In this document: positions 1 through 13,900 of the stretch, piece by piece
Layout of the letters: each line of letters opens with the position of its first letter
How positions within the stretch are numbered: position 1 is the first letter of the stretch
Assembly: GCA_034687125.1 (NCBI GenBank)
Contig: JAQGBZ010000133.1
Location: forward strand, 94,607 to 158,606
DNA length: 64,000 bases
From: Neelides folsomi
Lineage: Eukaryota; Arthropoda; Collembola; Neelipleona; Neelidae
Direction: 5' to 3'
The notes under the pieces: model-generated
The model's database searches: none
Seen by the model: only the letters and a program-made list of their open reading frames with translations
Told to the model about the DNA's origin: nothing
Made by a program: the position numbers and the translations under genes

Positions 1-482
1 TGGAGACAAAGAAGGGAAAGTTGGGTCAGACTCTAGGTTGACTCTGTGGGTCGTAGTAGGTGTGATAAAAAGTGTCAGTTGGAAAGAAATTCACAAATCA
101 ATTTGATCGGGAATTTAGTTAGAAATTGCTATCCAAACTGTAGTTATCTCTTCCATCGACTTCCTAATTTCTTTATTGCCTTCATTGGGTAAGTCATTTC
201 CTATTTTAAAATATTTCCACTCTCGTATTAGACTTTTAAATTGAGAAGATTGGCAATTAGGAGCAATAAACATGGAATAATTTTCATCTTTATTTTGATT
301 CCTTGGCCAGTTATTGAGCTAATGTAGTTGTATTTACCATTTACATTCATTATTTATAAATGTCAAACGAAGGGGAATGTAATTGTTTGTTATTTATTAG
401 GTATTGAAGAAAAGAGAAGGTTGTTTAAAGTTGGGAAAGGGTTGTTCACAAGTGAAACTCTCCATCTGTTTGGTCATTTTTA

Positions 483-1938
483 ATGAAACTAGTAGGACTA
501 AACACGAGTGAAGACCATAATGAAGATCTTCTTGACATTAATGAAGAAGTCGAAGTTGAAATTCCAAACAATGACAAGATGTTAACTTCACGGTTCACCG
601 ACGGCACTCTCTCTAACAAATCTGTTATAGAGGCACCTGACACCCCCGCTCCGAAATGTAACATTGAACAGCAGGTGGGTCAAAAAATTGAGAATGGTGA
701 GGATGAAATTCTCAAAGAAGTGAAAACAGTTCTTGGTGCTTATGATCATGTGGAAGAGGAAACTAAAAATGAAGATAGTCAAGTTCAGGATTCCGGAGAG
801 CTAATCCAAGTTGCTGAGTCCAAACCCGACGAATCTGAACAAAATCCAGAGGAAGAATTAAAACAAGAATCATGTGAGGAATCAAGTGAAAACGAAAAGT
901 CCAAAGACATCCCCGAATTGGAAAACAATGGAGAAAATTACAAAGTTGAACCTGAAAATGCCAATCCGGACAATTCCAAAGAAGAAATAAATGAAACCAA
1001 GATTGAAGAGGAACCTTCAATTTTAATTCCATTCAAGCCTGAGATTGAACAATGCGAAGAACCTGCGGACAAAAAGGACGAAGGGGTCAAAAAATCCAAT
1101 GAAGTGGAAAGGAACAACAACAACAACAATGAGAATGACGAGACTTCCGAACAAAATCCCCCAGTCGACCAAGTGAACGATGTGATCGATGAATTGAAAA
1201 CGGAGAAAGCGGAGGAAAAGCCCGAGGTTGAAAGCGTTCCAAAGGGAGATTTGCCCAAAAAAATGCCCGGGATTCATTGTCCGTCGACCAAGCCGCGGAT
1301 GAGCGTTCCAACCAATGGGAGTTACAATCATCATCATCACCACCACCATCACCATAATCACAACATGCAACTCGGGCCGCAGTATTTCCCCAATCATGGA
1401 GGTCACCATCATCCCCATTCCGGTGGTTTCCAACCGCCGTTTGGATTCCCCTTCAACGACGGGAAGTTTGAAGTTTCCTGGCCTCAGTTTCCTCCGCCAC
1501 ATCTTCCTCCTCTTCCGGTCCCAATGGGGCCATCTCAACCTACGCCTCTGCCCACTGCTCTCTACCCGCTCCCGTTCGATCCAAATTACCTCCCGGCCAT
1601 TCTGCCGTCTCTGCCCCCGACGAGCCAAAGCAGCGGCTATTCGACAGCTGGACACTCAAGATCTTCATCACCAATGGCTCCTGTCAACATTCAGGGCCAA
1701 CCGCTCATTGCAATTGATGGAAACAATCAGATGGGAAATGGGAATTTGCTCCCTCCGCCAGTCTCCTCAACTGGGTCGGGTCCTAATCCGAGTTTCATCC
1801 TCGCGGCCCCGTCAAACGAACTCTCCGGTTTCCCAAACTTCACAACTATTCCTGGGCAATTTATGATTTACTTTCACATCAATCCGAGTGTAGCTGTCAG
1901 CTTCTACGTCGGAGCCGATCAATTTCAAATCATTAAAG
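483..1938 (+). CDS. FNDC3: FNDC3 first coding exon (isoform a): acidic, His-rich and Pro-rich N-terminus
   Basis: This single exon encodes about 485 residues. Residues 1-270 are dominated by Glu, Asp, Asn and Lys, with an Asn run near residue 210. A His tract of ten near residue 281 and a second His cluster near residue 310 follow, then Pro-rich sequence to about residue 450. The last 30 residues (GQFMIYFHINPSVAV... ending QIIKG) resemble the conserved FNDC3 segment reading VNPGEAFTI in vertebrates. The donor is AAAG|GTAAAC, phase 1, and joins the acceptor at 20906 to give IIKGPVTVP, as in the family. The low-complexity part is far longer than in vertebrate FNDC3A. A TTATTAG acceptor-like site near 400 could mark a 5' UTR intron. 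Confidence 0.85.
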
Positions 1939-4900
1939 GTAAACTGACTTTCTTTCAAAATCCTTCACAAACATCCTAGCTTGCTAAAGTTTAAGCTTTG
2001 TAACTTTAAGCAAATAAGCCTTAATAAGTTTGAGTTGAAAAGTTAAAATCGAAACTTTAAGCAAATAAGCCTTTAGCCTTAGTAAGTTTGAGTTGAAAAG
2101 TTAAAATCGAAACTTTAAACCAATTAGTTAAATTCATCAAATGTTTGAAGAATGCATTTGGATTTCATATGCTCATTTTCTTCTATTAGCATTCACCATT
2201 TAAATTGTCTTTCTTCAGTTCATTTAACCATTCAATCAATATTGCACAAGCTATTCAATAGCATTTGTAAAATTCAATAATGATCTTAATAACTTATAAT
2301 ATTTATTTGTTTATTAATATTGACAATAACTATTGTTGAATCCATTTATCTAACTTTGAATGACAATTGACAATGACAAATAATCGGAGGCTAAAAATAA
2401 GCCATTAAAAATATTGAAGGAAATCGACAATCGCGAATCCTGTTCACGTGCACAATATAACTTAGGCTAGAAAAACATAAAGGGAAATACAAAGTATGTT
2501 TATATTCATAACAAAATCATAAAAATGCAATTCAGCAATAGCGAATAAAGTCAAGCTTGATGAAATTTTTTATCTTTTGCTGGCCCACGTCATCACGTCA
2601 TTCACTTACTTGCTCTTGCTTACTTAGTGACTCAAACCTTTGAAAGTTTAATACATAATTTAAAACGATCATAAAATGACACTAATTACACACTAAAGAA
2701 TTATATATTATTTTCTATTGATAATTTTATTAGTATACAAAAACAAATAAAGTCATTTCATTGGCATTTACTTTCATAGTATTCGGTGAGCTAAAGAGAA
2801 TTGTCCAAACACATACTCTAATATGTATTTTTTCATACATATGACATGAGATCATATTTAAGATGTATGGATTTTATATGTTTTGATTTTACTCAATTCA
2901 ACTTTATAGATTTATCAATGGCTTTACAATAACAGTTAAAAACACAATATGTTTATAAACATTAAGCAATTAAAAATCATATACACGTTTGCTAACAATT
3001 GGCGTTACAAATGTTTGATCGTATAATTCGTTCTCGTGCTTAATTTTCATTAAATGTTGTCCAATAGTAGTTCAACTTTAATTAGAACAAACATAAGAGA
3101 TTCGATGGAGAGTTCATATTCTTCCTATTAAAGTTATTTACTTTTCTCAATTTTAAAAGATTTCTTAGAACGAGAGTTCATGAGGTGGCCTAGTTTATCT
3201 TTCCGCACAAATAATCCTAAATATACAACGCTAATGAATGAAGGCAAGGAACTGAATTTGATAATTATTTTCCTTGACTCCTTAATTGTCCTTACGATGA
3301 TCAGATAAAAGCTGACTGAATCAAAAGATGCAAACTAAAGAACCCTTTGCCATTTCAAAGCAAGGGCAATAGGGATTTGGGTTGGGTTTTGGTTGTTGGG
3401 TGCAGTTGAACATTGAATTGAACTTATTAAATTCAAGTCAATAAATAATGACAAAGGTATTATAATATACATAGTTAGGAGTTGCATAGGATGATGTTAA
3501 AAAGGATATTGAGAATGCAAATTTTAGATTGCATTTTATTTATTTGAAACAAACATGACTTTTTACTTGTTCGAATCTTCCTATTTTGGCCTCTAGCTTT
3601 TTTAATTAGAGACATGGAATATATCCTCATGTAATATTGATAATCTATATAAGTACCATACTTTCGTAACATGGGCTAATTGGCTATATCACTGTACAAT
3701 ATTCCATACATTTAGGTATTTATTTTGTATTTAGATAATTTTGAAATTCAAATGATCATTTCATGTATAAAAATCCAACGAGCTTTTGTTTGTCTGATCA
3801 TCTTGTATTTAGACGAACTAATTTGGATTTCCATAATGAATTCATTTAGATCAAATCAAAGTTCAATAGTTTGAAGAAATGTCTCGAGTTTTTTGATGTG
3901 TGTAAGATAATAATTAATATAAAAAGTTCTTATCCTTCAATCAATTGAATTCGGTCAACTTATTAGAGAAGGACTACAATTACCCAATGATTAGATATAA
4001 CGAATGTGATGGAAATTAAATTAGAATGAGGACGATGTTTTTATCTCTTATAAAGAACTCATTTTGTGGAGTTGAGGGAGCAATTAAAACCATTTTGGAG
4101 ATGTTGTATGGAGATGTTGTTTGGAGGACCAAAGCTGGTTTGCTATGATTTACCCATTGTTAATTGTTTGTGAACAGAAGAGGAGAAAGGTAGTAGAACA
4201 ATGTGAGTGAATGTCACATATTCAGATTCCTATCTTGTTGAGTTCATGGACATTCGCAAGCAGAGGATTGTGCTCTGCTAACTATCAATATTTCCCACGC
4301 ACACAGGACGATCCAAGGACGACCGAATCTGAGGAAATACTCAGGATTTTCATATTCATTTTTATATTCATAATTTTCCATTCTTTTGGGATTGTAATGG
4401 AACAGAATAATATTGTATAATGAAATGAGTCGGATGGAGTCGTTGTTCTCTTCAATACTCCAGCTATTTATTCCAACCATTCACTCCTTTGTGGATGGAA
4501 GCATTTGCTTTTAAACACATTCTTTCCGAGTCCACTGCCTTCCACTCACGTACTACAGCGGAATTTGTCGTTAATTATTACTCATTCCATTCTTGACTGT
4601 AATTCACCAATGTAGTAATAGGATAATTCATATAATAACTGAATCTATGTAATATTACACATGTACCGGCTAAGACAATTTGCTTACCTATATAATGATG
4701 TACTTTGGCCATTTATTCCAACTAATGTGCTAAAGTATCAATATCAATTTTTTTCTTTACAAAAAAGCCTTTTCTGCGTTCATACGGATAGGTATTATAG
4801 TAGGTACATAAAAAATAATAAAGTATGAATTAATGTTAATGATTTCTTACATATTTAGCAGTTAGAGTCTTTTTTTGCTAAAACCTGATGAACACTCACG

Positions 4901-7900
4901 AACTTAAAAGCTATGGCCCTTTCTTGCTCTAAATCATTTACGCCGCAATTAATTGCCATTCTTTTTCCATAAAAATATAATTAATTTAGTAAGCTTGTGG
5001 GAGAAATTGAGGTAAAGTCGAGAAACTCTTACATGTCATTTACGATTTGATTCTATTAGATAATATTAGGTGGAGTATTATTATTAGGACATTTGTATTT
5101 AAAAGACAGTTTTCAAAAGTGTATTCTTTTACCAGTCCCGTGTCTAGGGTATAGAAGGGAAAATTTAAAGAATTTGCATCTATGTAAGTGGAAAATTGAA
5201 AGCAATTTATTAAAACATCCATAACCAATTGATGCTCGTAGTCTTTTCCCGTTTACTTCCTGGTTAAAAGAAGGTTGTTAAAAAGTAAATTGCGACTTGC
5301 TTCAGACTCCAAACCGCCACCATTTCCTCACATAGTGAAAATGTAATGAGGGATGAAGGGAAGCGATTTGAGGTAAGCTCCTCCACATCAAAACTCAACC
5401 ATTGTTCCTCTAAATGAACCTGCGTTAACGCGGAATTTCAAATACTTATATAGCGAAAGTGTAAACGAAATTATCTTGTGTATAGTCACTGACGAGTGAG
5501 TGAACACCATAATGCATTATAGCCCCCGACTCTGCATTCCATCAAACTCTTGCAATTCGTCTTCTTTTTTTATAAAGTACAAGATCTCTGGTAGGTGGTG
5601 TAAGAGCCTTTTCATCCCACTTCTACGTAAATTCTCTTCACGAGAGTTTTTAGAATGGAAAGAATTTATTTGCTTTTTTTGGCCCTTTACAAAATTCCGA
5701 ATTGCTACTTGAATACAAAATTGACATCAAAGTGTTCATGTTCTGTTATATGTAGAGTCTAACAAGATATTACATATTCTGTTTTTAATTATTAAGTTAA
5801 TGATATTTTCCATCCTGTTAGACATTTTGAATATCTTTATTGTTCAATTAGTGACAGTTGTAGATAAATGTAGGGGTTTCTCCAATTTCACAAAAAAGAT
5901 AAATAGCATAATAGGATTTGACATTGTTTTTTATATTTGAGTTTATCATTTTTCTAATTAATAGTTTGTAATTTGAATTTTAAAAATTATTTTTTGATGG
6001 TTTTCTAATGATCCTCATTAAAGAATGAATGGGTGGATTGTTTGTTCAATTATCTTGTCCTCTCTCGTTAAACGTTCTGTTCCTAACTTGTATTTGGCGC
6101 AAGGGGTTGGAAAATTATTTATGTATGTAGGAGGTTCATTAAACAATGGGAGAAGGTAAATAAATGTGGAGTATTGTGGAAGTTGGGGAAGAGACAATGT
6201 ATATTTGGAATGCCACAGATATTTCCGCCACCTCACCATCCATAAATGATTTTATTTATTCATCTATGTACTCTCCTACATTGTTAACCAAGAACCTCTG
6301 GAATTAGTTGTTGATAATCTTCATCCCTCTTCATCTTAACAAATATAGATCTATTATACATATAAGTAAATGAAGGGAGATCTTTGAGTATTTGACACGT
6401 CATGAGAGTGTTTTAATAACGCCTAATTCCAACTGTTTGTCCTTTCATGTCTCATATAATGAGTTGACAACAATAGGGGATCAGTCAAACTTATAACTAT
6501 TTTGAGTGCAAACACCATCTCAAGATAAACTAGTTAAATAATTTATTCGTTGGAATGTAGTGTAAAAGGCACGAAGAGAATTTAACCAACTCTTAATTAT
6601 TTGTGTGCATAGAGTTGATGTCATTCTGGAAGCGCTGCTTGAATATGTTATTTAATTGTTGGGGAATTTGAATTCAAAATGTTATTACTGAATTTGTAAT
6701 GCATAGAATTGAATAAACTTATTTTTAATTCCAATTATATTTTTAGACTAAATTCCGAATATTTTAATTTGTTTTAAATGTAGATTATAATATAGGATTC
6801 ATCATATTACAATATATGAATTTATTTTTGTCATGGTATTTAGTTTTGTAATAATTATTATTACTTTTATTTTGTTCAGAACGAATTTTGAACTGTGGAT
6901 CAAATCAGTAATCATTGACGGTCATATAAAATAATGATGATAATACCGTTAGTTGAGAGGACAAATTATTTTTATACTTTACAATTAGTTAGTGTTCAAT
7001 ACCTACCTGTATATTGAAATTGGGGAATGTGCAAATATGTGCATATTGCATCAATTCGCATTCACCGATATTTTGTAAACGATAATTTAAAGTCCGCAAT
7101 AGTTTTGTTTGGTTAACCATACATATTATATTTGTTTCCTTTACATATATGAGATTAATTGAAAAAAGTGGATGTAATCAGGCTCATTGGACCATTAGCT
7201 ATTTGCTCTATTTTGGGTTTATTTTATAACAAAAAAAGTAAAAGATATCTAACTGCAGTCCATTTATTGTTGCACATTGTTCCAATGGTGTTTTGAGTAT
7301 ATGGATTAGATTGGAAATTCAAATTGACCCTAAAACAAAGTTTCATTCTGCATAATGTTTTATCCTTCGTGTTTGTCATTGAAGGTTTTTGGCGTTCTCT
7401 TACTTAGATGGCCTAAACTCATTGTGGTAAATTTAATCATATGCAAAATCTGCGTAGCTAGCTTGACATGGTCGAGTGAATCGTGTCATGGAACTCTTTG
7501 TTGTGAGATAAGAGAATCCCACAGAGTTCATCCCAATGAAGGTGGGATATTTACCTATGTATTATAAAGTAAACTCGAATAATACTGATAGACTTAACAA
7601 ACACAAGTTGGGAATTAATAATTAATTTTAAGTGGACAAAATAAAAGGGTAAATTATAGAAAGACAAATGCAAATAATGTGGGTCGGGATTCGGAGTCTT
7701 TCGTTTTGAGTTATTGGATTCCGTTTAGCACATTTTAACACAGCAACCATTCTTGTACAAGTTATATAAGCTATACTCACCTACTACTTATATTACACAC
7801 CCACATTAATCACCAGGTTCCTGGAAAACTTTGGATTCATATATTACATTTGCGTCATTCGGGCTTTCAAACTTGTTTTCTCTTTAATAGGCTAAAAATA

Positions 7901-10900
7901 GGTAAGGAGGTAGGGTTTTTCGCATACAGAATGCAACGCACAGCATAAATATATTTAAAACGTGTTCTCTTGTGGTATCACATATTAAAATTAAATCTAT
8001 AATGGTCCACTGTGATTAGGGATAGAAAGATAGAGAGATTTATAAGACTTATGAAAGGAGGAAGAGTCAAAGGCAATTTGCTTAACTTTCTAAACTTGAG
8101 CCTATAGAAAAATTGAATGAGAAATGAAATGTACCATGTTAGACGAAGAAGTGTACCTGAGGTTTTTATAAGTATTTATATATGAGCATTTCTTTATTAT
8201 GATCATTATTCCCTTTTGTGCTAATTCATATAAATAATACATTTAAGTATATTGAACACGTAGGGTTTGTTATTCAAGACCAATTTTCCTTTTTTAATGT
8301 TTTTGTTCGAGTTTAGAAATTAGGATTTAGCAGAATTAAATAAATAGTTCAAGTCTCTTTATTTTCATATTGAGAAATTGGATTCGGGTTTGACTTCATT
8401 TGAGGAAAGTTGATGGCGGATGTGGAAACTCTTCTTTTTTGTTCTTCCATTTAAGCCTGGTTTGATGAAATGGTTTTTAAAAACAACTGCGTAGAACAAA
8501 TGGGACTTGGCAAATAAATTAATTTTAAAAGAGGAAGAAACGCCTAAAGCACAATGATCTCTTTGTTTGAGATCAACCATTGAAAGATCTCGTGCGTGAG
8601 GTAACGCAAAGTGGAGATACTGAACTTTAAAAAGCCAAAAGGAAAATTAACTAGAATCAAGTTTGTGTACTTATAAAAACATTACCTAAAGTACACATTT
8701 CACATGTATGATTTATTTAAAATATTCTATATTTTATTACTTATTTGTTTTGATCATAAAAAGCAAAATCTTGTTCTGAATGCGAGTTTTTTCTGTTTGC
8801 GCCTATAAACCCAACTTCCAATTTTTCCTTACATTAACAACTTTTTATTATTTGTATTTATTAGGTACATTATTGTGTATTGTGGTGGGGTATTTACTTC
8901 ATTTACTTGTGGTGTACAATTTAATATCATTGTGGCTTTTTAATTGATTAATGGATAAATGGTTATACGAGACAAAGTTCGGGGAAATATGAAAGTGAAC
9001 GAAGATTGACATGCATGTGCTTACGAGAGAGTTAGAAATCCAAAGTTTCAAATTGAGCAGATGAATGATTGAACGAGATGCACTTTGCCATTTTTGCGAA
9101 ACATGAAATTACATAGAAATTGAATATAACTTATTACTTTCAGTGTGGGGCTTTACTTTCAGTGTGAAAGTGGAGGATCATTAAGTGTCTGGAATAAGTA
9201 ATAAGAAAAGATCAGTCTAAATGTCTTTTTTTTTGTTGAGGGCCGAAAGTCGGACGAGGTGATAAATGGCGCACAAATGAAATTGTTGCGAACGTTGCAG
9301 ATATTTGAATACCCTTGACATTGCAAATGGAGTGTTGGAGTTTGGCAAATCTTCAAAAAGTTCAAAAGCGTCTATTTAGTCTAGGTAGCTTTTAGGTATG
9401 TATGTATCAACCCGAGCCGCATCTTGCAAACTCCTCAACCAGAATACAAATTTAGACAGTTATCTCCTTTTATAATTATCATTCCCACGCATAAGCCCCC
9501 TGTTCCCAAAGAGCCACTCTTAAACTTATTACGAGTACTTGTATTTATGTATAGTACATATATAACATATGTGTTTAGTTGGTTCTTTCCGAGAACGAAG
9601 GTGCGCCAGGAATTGATGTATTAGGACATTGAGTTTTCCTATTTGCATACATATTGCATTGTAGTGAATATTATGTTATTTCCATATTATATGTGCAATT
9701 TGAATCTTCATCTCCTCCCCACACTCAAGCTTCCGAGTTTACGGTCGTAACCGACTGTTTTGTATTTAACTTTATATTATCTTCCCGTCTGAATCTTAAT
9801 ACTTATTGACTTATTCTGGTCCAAGTTTTGAAAGATTTCATAGACATATTGAGCAGCCAAATACATACTTTGGGTTAATGTTAATATTTGTACATTCAGA
9901 CTCTGCACAACATTGGGGAATAAATTGAGAAAATGAAAGAAATTGGATTTTAATGCTAAATTTAAAATTGACTTCTAGATGTCTGGACAAGAGTTCATTG
10001 ATCAGACTGACCATTTGCGATTCACATAAAAATGGATTGGAGGATTTTATATACATTTGTATTTTCATGAATATGAAATGAAAGAGAGGGAAAGATGGGT
10101 CAGGGAATCTGTTGTAGACTTATTTAAATAATCCATCAAATTACCTGTGTCATGAATTGTTATATTTTCCTCTTGGGTATGGAAAAGTTATATAAAAAAC
10201 AGAACGTCCTTCAATCCATGCTGGTACCCTCGAGAGATTGAGTCGTACATTGACTCCATTCCCCATTTGACTCTCTTCACCTCGTTCTCTCCTTATCCCC
10301 CTTCTCATCCTGTAGGTTGGGGAGGTCTTTGGAAAAGTACAAAAGTCCAATGCAATTTTACCTTTCTACTTACAATTCCTTATTTTTATATTACTTCCAA
10401 CAATTTCTCTCCTTTGCCTGTGTATAAGTTTCATAAGAAAGAAGTCATTCGCCTACTTAAGGATTCGGGTTAAATATAAATCGTACTTACTGTATGTAGA
10501 CAATATCCGTCTGTCTCCAGTCAAATCCTGGTTGCTGTCTGCCTCTGAGCGATAAACCCATTTTCTTTAACTTTCGCTTTCCTTTTGGGGAATTTCGTCT
10601 TGTATCTACTTTGATTTATTTTTACTTCTCTTCACTTTGAATATTTTTGTAAACTTCCATTTTTTTTAACTTTTAGGATAAATCCTTTCAATCAAAAGAA
10701 TTTATTAATTTCAGTCAATTAAGAAAATAAACAATGTCAATGCTATGTTAGGTTAGTAGTATCTTTTTTAGCTTGATTAAATTTCAAATAAATTAAAATT
10801 ATTATCCAAAATTTAGCCAATCTTCATATCCACAGTTAATAATTTCTTAACCTCCAACCCATTTGTGAAGTAGAGAATGCTGTGCAAATGAATTTTTGTC

Positions 10901-13900
10901 ATTTCTGGTTTCTGGCAAAGGGCCAAGAAAGGGATGCACATATTAATAAAGTTAAGAATTTCTGGCTAATGCTATTCCAATGAGAATAAAAGTTTAAAGT
11001 ACTTTAAAGATTTAATAACCTAAACCACTCTCTTTTTAAGCTAACGGGGATCTTTAATTGCAAGTATCTTGTATTATTGGGATAATATTTAAGTAAAGGA
11101 ATTATGATTCAGGTCCATCTTTGAGATTGCTAAATGTAGTTTACATAATTCGATGAGGTAATGGACCTTATAATGTCTGTTGTTTCCCATTTTTTGAAAG
11201 GAAAAGGATTATTTAACGCATACAAATAGTTTATAAAACGTGAATCTTCACTTAATTTAAATAATCAATAAAATAATGAAGTGAAATTAGTGAGGATGTA
11301 AGGTGAAATATATAAAAGGAGCAACGTGCTTTCTAATTCCCTTCTCGCACTAATAAACCTTGCTCAACATGAATATAATTTTGTAGCTTGGGATTGTATA
11401 GGTAGTTATGTATGTACCTCAAGTTTTAAAGTTTTTGGCACGGCGCGGTTAATAGAAAAACAAATGTCATTATTTCAGTTACAATTTTTTTGATAATTCC
11501 TCGATGATGTCTGGTCGTGTCTTGAGTTATTGGATTGCCTTGTAATGGGCGAAGATGAAAGAAGGGATAAACGCCATTATTATTTTTCTACCTTTCTCAT
11601 GGTTAGTAAAGTGGAGGTAGAAGAAGGTTTATAAGAACCATGACATGGTTGTCATTAATGTCTCAGGTTTCTACTTGTGAATGTTGGAGAGGGAAACTCT
11701 CCATGATTTTTGACTCTCATTCACGCCTTCCATTTCCTCCATTTCCTCATATAATGTTAAATCCTTCCGTGATGAGGAAATGGGAAATGTAAGAGGAGAC
11801 TTGGAAGCCAAGTGACAATTTCAATTAATTTCAATCTTGCACTCTTAAACAACCCACGCAACAATTTTCACTTCTTTTCCCTTTCAGCTCCAATTTATCG
11901 ATTCAAAAAGAGACGTCAGATTGATCCTTCAGCCCATTGAATTTTATTCAATTAGATACAATTTAATTTCATATTATGTTCAAACTTCTCAAACAAATTT
12001 ACTTGTTCCGACTCATTGAATCAAGAATTATTACACCCATATATACAGTTATAATGTTGGAAAATTGAAAGGATTAAGTTTTGATAGTCAAATTTATTTT
12101 GTATGAAATGTCTTTATGAGATATTTAACCTTAATAAGATTTTGTTTTATCACAATACATCATTTTCCATTCCAAGTTTTATATTATTCATAAATTCACA
12201 AAAGCCCCAAGTTTAAAGTACTTGAAGTACTACTTAAAGTACTACTCACATTCAAGTACAAGTACTTGAATGTGAAATTTTGAAAATTACCAGAAAGCAT
12301 TAATTTGTGAATTTAAGTAGAAATCATATTCATAAACACGTTCGTTATTTCGATACAAATTGCGGTACGGTAAATTTTATTATGAGGGGTCTCTTAAACC
12401 CACCGAGCCAGAAAGGGATATGTCGTGAGTGGAAGTAAAATACATTTATGAAGCCCGGAGAAAAAGGGTGACATAAAATTGAAGCTGACTGAACTCGGAG
12501 TCAAAGCCGTTTATTCAATCGAGTTCCATTAAGTAGTTTGGCCTTGGTTGGAACTCTGGGCCTTCTAAGCCAAGAAGAGACAGAAGCGAGTGATGGTGAT
12601 GAGAGAAGAGGTCGACGCGTCTCGGCTCCCATTCTTTTGTTGGGCAAAGTCGGGAATTCAATACTAAACCTCGCTTAATATCGGTAGGGTCTTGTGGAAA
12701 GACTAATTTGTATATATTGTGTCTATTACTTCACTTTGTTCCTTCAATGTACATTGGATTTATAGGAATAGAGGAAATAATAAAGGGGCTTCGGAGGCAC
12801 ATGTCAAATCATACAGTCTTTGGATCAGCGTTTCTTGAGAGAGATCTCAATGCATCCTCTCTTGTACTTATGAAGGAGAAGATCAAATAAGTTTATACAT
12901 TAATTGTAACAAATATTCACATTTACAACATAAACTTGAATAAATAATTTATGTATTAGCAAGCAAAGAGCGAGAAAGAGATTTTAAGAAATATTACTTA
13001 ATATTCTCTATGTGCTTTTTAAAAAGTTTTTTTTATTTCTCTTATTTATTGCTGAGAGACTTCAACTCTGGTGACTGTTGAAAGAGTGTGATGACTTTAG
13101 CAAACCCTGTGTATGGGAATTCAATAGCAATGCAAAAAAGTGTAGCACAAGGAAGATTCAATGAATTTGTGTTGTCGTTGAAGAAGTTTAGATCAACATT
13201 GTAGAAACATTTTTATATGGATCTCCCCAAGGATTTGTCTATGTAGATTTCGAGAAGAAGAGTATTAAAATGCATTAAAATGTTTTACTAATATCATATA
13301 GCTTCATACATATTTTATAAAATGACTCAACTAGAGAGAGGTATTATATTTTAAAAATTTCCGACTTCTCTTATTTCATCGTATTGAAATGTGAATTTTG
13401 GAGTGTCATTTACTGTTGAAGGTTTAGTTTATTTAATCAGCATGAGTCATGTAAAATGAAGATGATACTTAAGTAATACATATATGGTGTTTGATAACAT
13501 TAAAAGTAGAAATATTTTAATATAAAAATTATGCATTGTCTATTTGACTTTTTATTATACAAATGAACTTTTGATCCCTTTTCCATTATTTCTATGCTTG
13601 GTTCTTCGAAGGAATTTTAAATTAATGTGGACTTGTTGATAAACCGTAAAAGTTCATTGCTCTGATATTTAAATAAAAATTAATTGTAAATGTTTTTAAG
13701 ACGGAATGTTTTTTCGACATCCATAATTGACGACAATGTCCGACAATATAAATAAATGATTATTTATTTAAAAGGAGTTAATTTTGGATTATTAACTTAT
13801 GAAATATAATTGATTACGAATTAATGAAAATTATAACAAAATAACAACTTCATTTTATTCACATTAAAGATGATGAATCAAATTCTAAGTAGAAATATTT

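Noticed and set aside
938-1655. Long open frames on the minus strand opposite FNDC3 exon 1
   Set aside because: They mirror the low-complexity Glu, His and Pro codons of the real exon and have no motif or splice context.
1315-1866. Plus-strand frame of 183 codons overlapping FNDC3 exon 1
   Set aside because: It is a shifted reading of the His/Pro-rich part; the FNDC3 frame is supported by conserved sequence and splice phase.
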